Below the pieces are notes generated by a model, which worked only from the letters and a program-made list of their open reading frames with translations, ran no database searches and had not been told where the DNA came from. This document shows, in pieces, positions 22,131 through 27,766 of a stretch of 27,766 nucleotides of DNA (position 1 is its first letter; each line of letters begins with the position of its first letter). The DNA is from JAWLCA01 sp050485905 (GTDB taxonomy: Bacteria > Pseudomonadota > Alphaproteobacteria > Rhodobacterales > Rhodobacteraceae), in contig JBJHCH010000036.1 in the NCBI GenBank assembly GCA_050485905.1, forward strand, positions 1-27,766, read 5' to 3'. The position numbers and the translations under genes were made by a program.

Positions 22131-23102
22131 ATGACACTAACACTTGGACGTCGCGGCTTTTTACAAACCGCAACCATGGCGAGCGCCTCTCTGGCCCTGC
22201 CGCGCATGGCACGGGCGGCAACGCCCTTTGCCATGCAGGCCTCATGGATCAACGATGCCGAGTTCGCAGGCTACTTCCTTGGGCTGGACAAAGGATATTA
22301 CGCCGAAGAGGGCCTGGAATTGACCTATCTGCCCGGCGGCCCCGATGTGATCCCGGAAAGCACCATCATCGCCGGACGGGCCGATCTCGCCCTGACTACG
22401 CCCGACACCACCATCCGGGCGATCACCGAGCTGGGTGCCAAGTTCAAGATTATCGGAGCGCAGTATCAGAAGAGTCCGCACGGCGTGGTCTCACTGGAAA
22501 AGAACCCGATCAAGAGACCTGCCGATCTGGTCGGTAAGACCATTGCCGTGCCGCCTGTGAACATAGTAACGATCGAGGCGCTGCTGGCGCTTAACGGGAT
22601 CGACAGAGCGCAGGTCAATATCGTGCCCTATGCTTATGACCCGACACCTTTGGTCAAGGGCGAGATCGACGCCAGCCTGGACTTCACCACCAACGTCCCG
22701 TTCACCATCAGCCAATTGGGAGAAGAGGCGCATTCCTTCCTGATCTATGACCACGGCGTGACGCTGTATAATAACACGGTGGTAGTGACCGAGGAAACGC
22801 TGGCAACCAAGCGCAAGGAACTGGTCGCCTGGTTGCGCGCCAGCCGCAAAGGCTGGGTTGAGGCGCTGGCCGACCCCGCGCTTTACCCGCCGCAATGGGC
22901 AGGAAGCTGGTTCGCCGGAACCGGACGCAGCATCGAGAACGAGGTCTATTTCAACACTTCACAGAAACCGCTGATCGAGGCAGCGGGGGGCATCTTTTCG
23001 ATGTCCGAGGAAGACATCGAAAAGAACATCGCAGCGCTTGCCGCCATTGGCATCACCGGCACGCGCGACATGTTCGACACCACCTTGCTTGAAGAAATCT
23101 GA
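22131..23102 (+). CDS. ABC transporter substrate-binding protein, NMT1/THI5-like, Tat-exported
   Basis: A strong AGGAGG (22120-22125) precedes the ATG. The N-terminus has a twin-arginine signal (GRRGFLQTA) and a likely cleavage after ARA at about residue 29. The mature protein is a type II periplasmic binding protein of the SsuA/NMT1/THI5 group: WINDAEFAGYFLGLDKGYYAEEGLEL, GRADLALTTPD, LVGKTIAVPP and LTYLPGG fit the two-lobe fold. Members bind pyrimidine precursors, sulfonates, riboflavin or other small heterocycles. With adenine deaminase in the same operon, a purine-like ligand is the most economical guess. The stop overlaps the ATPase start (TGATGA). Confidence 0.9.
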   Translation: MTLTLGRRGFLQTATMASASLALPRMARAATPFAMQASWINDAEFAGYFLGLDKGYYAEEGLELTYLPGGPDVIPESTIIAGRADLALTTPDTTIRAITELGAKFKIIGAQYQKSPHGVVSLEKNPIKRPADLVGKTIAVPPVNIVTIEALLALNGIDRAQVNIVPYAYDPTPLVKGEIDASLDFTTNVPFTISQLGEEAHSFLIYDHGVTLYNNTVVVTEETLATKRKELVAWLRASRKGWVEALADPALYPPQWAGSWFAGTGRSIENEVYFNTSQKPLIEAAGGIFSMSEEDIEKNIAALAAIGITGTRDMFDTTLLEEI

Positions 23103-23872
23103 TGACAGCAGTTCCCGGCATTTCGCTGCGCAATGTCTGCAAGACCTACCGCAGTCGGGGGGACGAGGTTGTGGCGCTGGAGGGCATGGATCTAGACTGT
23201 CCTCCGGGGTCCTTCACCGCGCTGATCGGGCCATCGGGCTGCGGCAAGTCCACCGCGATGCGAATTGCCCTGGGGCTGGAGGACCACGATTCAGGCGAGG
23301 TGCGGATTGCGGGGCAGTCGCCCGCGACCGCCACCGCCGGCGGCATGACCGGCGTTGCCTTTCAGGACGCGGCATTGTTACCCTGGCGGTCGGTGACGCG
23401 CAACATAGCTCTGCCGCTGGAGGTGCTGGGGCGTGACCCGGCGCGCTACAGCCACGAGATTGCCAATCTGATCTATTTGGTGGGGTTGAAAGGTTATGAG
23501 AACGCGCTGCCTGGCCAGTTGTCGGGTGGCATGCGGCAGCGGGTATCCATCGCGCGGTCGCTGATTACCTCGCCCGAGGTGCTGTTCATGGACGAACCCT
23601 TCGGCGCGCTTGACCAGATCCGGCGACGACAGATGAATGTCGAACTGCAGCGAATCTGGCAGGAAACGGGATCCACGGCCCTGCTGGTGACGCATGGCAT
23701 CGATGAAGCGGTGTTTCTGGCCGACTACGTCGTGGTGATGCATGCCAACCCCGGCCGCGTTGTCGAAGTGATCAAGATTCCCTTTCCACGCCCTCGCCGC
23801 GACGATCTTTATGGCATGCCCGAGTTCCACGCCCTGACCGACCGCATCGCAAAGGTGTTGCATGGCCAATAG
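23102..23872 (+). CDS. ABC transporter ATP-binding protein, SsuB/TauB/ThiZ type
   Basis: Walker A GPSGCGKST is at 43-51, the Q-loop is in AFQDAALLPW, the signature is LSGGMRQRVSIARSL, Walker B is VLFMDEP followed by FGALDQ, and the switch histidine is in LLVTHGIDEA. The 256-residue length is standard for nitrate/sulfonate/taurine-type importers. It energises the double permease encoded next, whose start lies 11 bases inside this gene. Confidence 0.94.
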   Translation: MTAVPGISLRNVCKTYRSRGDEVVALEGMDLDCPPGSFTALIGPSGCGKSTAMRIALGLEDHDSGEVRIAGQSPATATAGGMTGVAFQDAALLPWRSVTRNIALPLEVLGRDPARYSHEIANLIYLVGLKGYENALPGQLSGGMRQRVSIARSLITSPEVLFMDEPFGALDQIRRRQMNVELQRIWQETGSTALLVTHGIDEAVFLADYVVVMHANPGRVVEVIKIPFPRPRRDDLYGMPEFHALTDRIAKVLHGQ

Positions 23873-25439
23873 CCACAGCCAATGGCGCAACCCGGCGCTG
23901 CGCAACCTTTTGATCCTGCTTGTGGTCTGGGAGGTGGTTGGCCAGTTGAAACTGGTCGCGGGCGGCGCGCTGCCGCCGATTAGCGAAATCCTGATCCGCT
24001 TCTGGCAGGACCGGGCCGATTATCCTGGCCATGTGACGGCGACAGTCTGGTCCTCTACCCTTGGCTTTCTAATCGGCAACCTCCTGGCCGTCGGTGCGGG
24101 CGTGCTGTTCGTGCTGTTTCCGCGCGTGCAGCGGCTGGCGCGCGGAGTGAACATCGCAGTCTTCGCACTGCCCGCCATCGCCATAGCGCCCATCCTCGTG
24201 CTGACGCTGCAGGGGAACGCCCCTCGCGTTGTGCTGGCAGCACTTGGCGTCTACTTCGTTACCATGACCGCCACAGTAATCGGCCTGTCGCAGTATGACA
24301 CCCGCTCGGCCGATGTGATCCGCGCCTATGGCGGCGGCAAATGGCAGGTGATGCGACTGGTGCGCCTGCGCGGTGCCATCCCCGATATTCTGGGCGGGCT
24401 GCGCATCGCCGCGCCCAATGCAGTCCTTGGCGCCATTCTGGCTGAATTTGGCGGCGGTGGGCGCTGGGGTCTTGGCGCCTATCTGCTGGGATCACTGGGG
24501 CGCGGAGAACCGGCCCGGCTCTGGGGTATCGGCCTGATGGCAACGCTGGTGGCAGGCCTCAGCTATGCCGTGTTCGCCCTAATCTCGACCCGCATTCTGG
24601 GGGCCACTCGGTCCGTCACGCTGAACACTGCGCTGCCCGCCGGTGATGGCGATGCCAACGCGCCGCTGGCGCTGCGTATGGCGCTGACTGTCGGAGCGGC
24701 GGCCCTGCCCTTTGTCCTGTGGTGGACCTTCATTCGCTTGACCGGTGTGCCTGAAATGATCGCCAGGACGCCTTGGGGCGTTGTCGACTATCTCTTCCTC
24801 GCCGATGCCTCGGCCGTGGCGCGCGCCAAACTGGGGACGGCGCTGCTGCAAACCCTGCCCATCACCGCACTTGGCATGGTGGCTGGCTTGGGCTTTGCCT
24901 TCTTACTGGCAATCTCATCCCGGATGATGCCCGGATTCATCCGCGCCTTCATGCCAATCGCTCTCGTGACGCAGACCATGCCGCTTGTGGCGCTGACCCC
25001 GCTTCTGGTGCTGATGTTGGGGCGCGGCGTCTCGGTCACGCTGTGGATCACCATTTCTGTTACCTTCTTCCCGGCCTTCGTTCTGCTGGTGCAGGGCATC
25101 CAGCGAGTGCCCCAATCGGTGCTTGATCTGCCGCGCGCCTACGGTGCCTCGGCCTGGAAAGAGCTGCGGATGGTCTCGATCCCCGCCGCCCTGCCCTATC
25201 TGTTCGCCGCAACCCGCCTGACCGTTCCCCGAGCCCTGCTGGGCGTGATGATCGCGGAATGGCTGGCCACCGGCACGGGGCTCGGCAACCTGTTGAACCA
25301 GTCGCGAGGCTATCTGGATTATGGGATGATCTGGACCGTCGCCTCGGTCTCGGTATGCCTGTCTGTCGCCTTCTACTATGCCGTGCTGGCAGTAGAGCGG
25401 CGAACACTGACCCGTCTGGGCATGCAAGTGGTGGAGTAG
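23862..25439 (+). CDS. ABC transporter permease, two domains fused in one chain
   Basis: The 525-residue protein contains two consecutive BPD_transp_1 permease units of about 260 residues, each with about six membrane helices. Each half carries its own EAA-type coupling motif: RAYGGGKWQVMRLVRLRGAI in the first and RAYGASAWKELRMVSIPAAL in the second. In this transporter family the permease is usually a single-domain protein acting as a homodimer, so this chain should form the whole membrane channel alone. The two halves differ clearly, so the duplication is not recent. It overlaps the ATPase gene and ends 3 bases before the adenine deaminase start. Confidence 0.92.
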   Translation: MANSHSQWRNPALRNLLILLVVWEVVGQLKLVAGGALPPISEILIRFWQDRADYPGHVTATVWSSTLGFLIGNLLAVGAGVLFVLFPRVQRLARGVNIAVFALPAIAIAPILVLTLQGNAPRVVLAALGVYFVTMTATVIGLSQYDTRSADVIRAYGGGKWQVMRLVRLRGAIPDILGGLRIAAPNAVLGAILAEFGGGGRWGLGAYLLGSLGRGEPARLWGIGLMATLVAGLSYAVFALISTRILGATRSVTLNTALPAGDGDANAPLALRMALTVGAAALPFVLWWTFIRLTGVPEMIARTPWGVVDYLFLADASAVARAKLGTALLQTLPITALGMVAGLGFAFLLAISSRMMPGFIRAFMPIALVTQTMPLVALTPLLVLMLGRGVSVTLWITISVTFFPAFVLLVQGIQRVPQSVLDLPRAYGASAWKELRMVSIPAALPYLFAATRLTVPRALLGVMIAEWLATGTGLGNLLNQSRGYLDYGMIWTVASVSVCLSVAFYYAVLAVERRTLTRLGMQVVE

Positions 25440-25442
25440 CCG

Positions 25443-27149
25443 ATGGCCCGTTCTCCCACCCCATTGACGGCTCTAATCGACCAGGGGCGCGGGCTTGTGC
25501 CCGCCGATCTCGTGCTGAAAGGTGGCCGGGTGTTCGATCTGATCACCGGCGACCTGGTGGAAACTGATGTGGCGATCTGCGGCGATACAATCGTGGGCGT
25601 CTTCGGCAGCTATTCCGGGGTGCGAGAGATCGATGTGTCGGGCAAAGTGCTGGTGCCGGGTTTCATCGACACGCATCTGCATATCGAATCTTCCCTTGTG
25701 ACCCCACATGAATTCGACCGCTGCGTCACCCCGCGTGGCGTGACCACGGCGATCTGCGATCCGCATGAGATTGCCAATGTCTGCGGCCTGGACGGTATCC
25801 GGTATTTCCTGAAGTCTGCCGTCCAAACCCTAATGGACATTCGCGTGAACCTGTCCTCCTGCGTGCCCTCGACGCATATGGAAACGGCGGGCGCGCGGCT
25901 GCAGGCGGAAGACCTGATCCCAATGATGGACCACCCGCAGGTGATCGGGCTGGCTGAATTCATGAACTTTCCCGGCGTGTTGATGAAGGACCCGGGCTGT
26001 CTGGCCAAGCTTCAGGCTTTTCGCGGCCGCCATATCGACGGCCATGCGCCGTTGCTGTGCGGTAATGACCTGAACGGTTATATCAGCGCCGGAATTCGCA
26101 CCGAGCACGAGACGACGACGGCCGAGGAAGGGCTGGAAAAGTTGCGCAAAGGGATGCGGGTGCTAATCCGCGAGGGCTCGGTCTCCAAGGACCTGCACGC
26201 GATGGCGCCGCTGCTGACCGAGCGGCATTCACCCTATCTTTGCCTTTGCACCGATGACCGCAACCCGTTGGATATCGGGGAATATGGCCACTTGGATTAC
26301 ATGATCCGCACGGCAATTGCGCTAGACTGTCCGCCGCTGGCGGTTTACCGCGCGGCCAGCCTTTCCGCTGCCGAGGCCTTCGGCTTGAAGGACCGCGGCC
26401 TGATCGCCCCCGGCAAGCGCGCCGATCTCGCGGTCATCGACAGCCTTGAAGGCTGCCATGCCGCGTTGGTCATTGCGGGTGGCGTTGAGGTAACCGAGGC
26501 CGCCTTTGCCGCCCGCCCGAAGACCGCTCCCGTGGCGCGAGCCTCGGTCAAGGCGCCACGGGTCAGCAGCAGCGACTTCCGCACGGCCGGAAATCGCGTC
26601 GAGACCCCTGTGATCAGCATATTGCCTGGCAAGATCATCACCGCACATCTGACCTTCGACATCGCGCCCAAGGATGGTGACAAGCGCCCTGATCCGGCGC
26701 GCGACCTGATGAAGATCGCGGTGATCGAGCGGCACGGAAAAAATGGCAACTGCGCCACGGGGTTCGTGCAGGGGTTCGGGATGCAGAAGGGTGCAATTGC
26801 CTCAACCGTATCCCACGACCACCACAACATTGCAGTGGTCGGCGCGGATTACGCTGATATGGCGCTGGCCGCCAACCGGCTGCGCGAGATCGAGGGCGGC
26901 TTTGTCGTCACCTGTGGAAGAGAGGTGATGGCCGAGCTGGCGTTGCCAGTGGCGGGGCTGATGAGCCTTCTACCCTTCGAGCAGGTGCGTGACAAGCTGG
27001 TGACCTTGCGCGCCGCAGCCCAGACTCTGGGCGTGGTGCTGGAGGAGCCCTTCCTGCAACTGGCCTTCCTCGCCCTGCCGGTAATCCCGCATCTGAAGAT
27101 TACCGACCACGGCATGGTCGACGTGGACCGGTTCGAAGTTCTGCCCTGA
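25443..27149 (+). CDS. ade: Adenine deaminase
   Basis: The 568-residue amidohydrolase matches adenine deaminase (Ade/YicP type) along its length. It has PGFIDTHLHIESS (metal ligands H78 and H80), TTAICDPHEIANVCG, LAEFMNFPGVL, IDGHAPLL, AGIRTEHETTTAEEGLEKLRKGMRVL split around the active site, LCTDDRNPLDI (metal-binding Asp), and ASLSAAEAFGLKDRGLIAPG. The Ade-specific C-terminal domain has GFGMQKGAIASTVSHDHHNI. The enzyme converts adenine to hypoxanthine and ammonia with a binuclear metal centre. Being last in the ABC transporter operon suggests it processes the imported compound. A related purine analogue as substrate is possible. Confidence 0.92.
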   Translation: MARSPTPLTALIDQGRGLVPADLVLKGGRVFDLITGDLVETDVAICGDTIVGVFGSYSGVREIDVSGKVLVPGFIDTHLHIESSLVTPHEFDRCVTPRGVTTAICDPHEIANVCGLDGIRYFLKSAVQTLMDIRVNLSSCVPSTHMETAGARLQAEDLIPMMDHPQVIGLAEFMNFPGVLMKDPGCLAKLQAFRGRHIDGHAPLLCGNDLNGYISAGIRTEHETTTAEEGLEKLRKGMRVLIREGSVSKDLHAMAPLLTERHSPYLCLCTDDRNPLDIGEYGHLDYMIRTAIALDCPPLAVYRAASLSAAEAFGLKDRGLIAPGKRADLAVIDSLEGCHAALVIAGGVEVTEAAFAARPKTAPVARASVKAPRVSSSDFRTAGNRVETPVISILPGKIITAHLTFDIAPKDGDKRPDPARDLMKIAVIERHGKNGNCATGFVQGFGMQKGAIASTVSHDHHNIAVVGADYADMALAANRLREIEGGFVVTCGREVMAELALPVAGLMSLLPFEQVRDKLVTLRAAAQTLGVVLEEPFLQLAFLALPVIPHLKITDHGMVDVDRFEVLP

Positions 27150-27170
27150 ACGGCGGGTTTGCGACAACCT

Positions 27171-27182
27171 GAGCGAAAGCTC
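27171..27182 (+). terminator. Short GNRA-loop hairpin after ade
   Basis: GAGC-GAAA-GCTC forms a small stem with a stable GAAA tetraloop 22 bases past the ade stop codon. The stem is only four pairs and is not followed by a T-run, so it is at best a weak terminator. The rest of the 198-base gap to the next gene holds nothing recognisable. Confidence 0.3.
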
Positions 27183-27347
27183 TAGTTCGTAACAAGGCAG
27201 TCCGGCGGGGTAGGTCTGCACGGCTTACCTGTTGGTGATAGATTTACCCACAGCTGACCAGTTCGCGTCGTCAGTGCCGGAACCAAGGCTAGCCACGCCT
27301 GCAGCGACATCACGGGTGCATTCGCTTTGCAGGGCAACTCGGAGCAG

Positions 27348-27766
27348 TCAGGACGGCCGTTGCATGACCTGTCGCGCCTGTTCTGCCGCGCCCCGAATGA
27401 CGCAGTCTTCGGCATGATCGTTGATCAGGCCCATGGCCTGCATGAACGCGTAGACAGTCGTTGGCCCCACGAACTTCCACCCACGCGCTCGCAGCGCCTT
27501 CGACAACGCTTCAGATTCAGGCGAGGTGGACCGGCTCTGCGGTGCGCTATCCTCACCTTGGGGCTCGAACCGCCAGATGAACGCAGCAAGCGAGCCTTCG
27601 GTCTCCACGATCTCGACGGCGCGCGCGGCGTTGTTGATTACCGCCTCGATCTTGCCGCGATGGCGCACGATGCCTGCGTCCGTCAGCAGCCGAGTGACAT
27701 CGGCTTGATCGAACTGCGAGACACGATGAAAGTCGAAGCCTGCGAACGCTGCCCGAAAGTTGTCGC
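27348..27766 (-). CDS. tag: DNA-3-methyladenine glycosylase I, N-terminus beyond the window
   Basis: Reading the minus strand from the window edge gives NFRAAFAGFDFHRVSQF, then HRGKIEAVINNA, SLAAFIWRFEP, SEALSKALRARGWKFVGPTTVYAFMQAMGLINDH and a short tail. These are the hallmark segments of Tag, including the helical substrate pocket and the RGWKFVGPT stretch. The enzyme removes 3-methyladenine from alkylated DNA. About 138 residues are visible; the N-terminal third is outside the window. It converges with ade, and its stop lies 198 bases past the end of that gene. Confidence 0.93.
   Translation of the reverse strand, partial: DNFRAAFAGFDFHRVSQFDQADVTRLLTDAGIVRHRGKIEAVINNAARAVEIVETEGSLAAFIWRFEPQGEDSAPQSRSTSPESEALSKALRARGWKFVGPTTVYAFMQAMGLINDHAEDCVIRGAAEQARQVMQRPS

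Noticed and set aside
1..27766. tRNA, rRNA, CRISPR array, intact insertion sequence or phage genes
   Set aside because: No cloverleaf ends, rRNA core sequences, regularly spaced repeats, transposase motifs or phage structural genes were recognised by eye on either strand.

Overview
The window is GC-rich, densely coding DNA that looks alphaproteobacterial, most likely Rhodobacterales or a relative. The reasons are a CtrA-type response regulator with the family's C-terminal DNA-binding signature, a LapG/BTLCP-type protease, an RcnB-like small periplasmic protein, two RpiR/SIS regulators and a Tat-exported NMT1/THI5-type binding protein. No rRNA, tRNA, CRISPR array, intact insertion sequence or plasmid replication gene was seen, so chromosome and large plasmid cannot be told apart. 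The genes at both ends (glycosyltransferase on the left, tag on the right) run off the window.

Region 1 (1-6142) is the most unusual part. A tightly coupled minus-strand operon reads: radical-SAM protein with an N-terminal B12-binding-like domain, then a stand-alone nitric oxide synthase (NOS) oxygenase, then a four-helix membrane protein, then a family 2 glycosyltransferase. Successive genes overlap or nearly touch. Divergently, a CapO/WbbJ-type hexapeptide acyltransferase and a second family 2 (rhamnosyltransferase-like) glycosyltransferase form a two-gene unit. NOS and radical-SAM enzymes inside a glycan-type locus suggest an undescribed pathway that makes or decorates a glycan or small molecule using NO or arginine oxidation. 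This is inference; the gene calls themselves are firm.

Region 2 (6143-11785) is looser. It has an apparently gene-free stretch, a LapG-like transglutaminase-fold cysteine protease, and a run of small exported or membrane proteins of unknown function ending with an RcnB-like protein.

Region 3 (11786-18541) contains a signalling set and a sugar operon. An RsbQ-like alpha/beta hydrolase is followed one base later by a PAS-PAS histidine kinase, and then by a CtrA-like response regulator behind its own upstream region. This resembles Bacillus RsbQ-RsbP rewired to a two-component output. Next come a xylose-isomerase-like TIM-barrel protein, an RpiR regulator and a ribokinase-family kinase, all overlapping. 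The whole 7 kb block is bracketed by two diverged direct repeats of about 171 bp (11416-11586 and 18751-18922).

Region 4 (18542-27149) has a decayed-looking spacer, an exported nuclease (SNase fold), and then an RpiR regulator divergent from an operon. That operon encodes a 5-formyltetrahydrofolate cyclo-ligase paralogue, an ABC importer (Tat-exported binding protein, ATPase, and a double-length fused permease) and adenine deaminase. The divergent promoter region carries a TTGACA/CATATT promoter overlapped by TGAAAC/GTTTCA repeats, a convincing candidate RpiR operator. The operon most plausibly imports and deaminates a purine or related heterocycle. The window closes with a 3-methyladenine DNA glycosylase I fragment on the minus strand.
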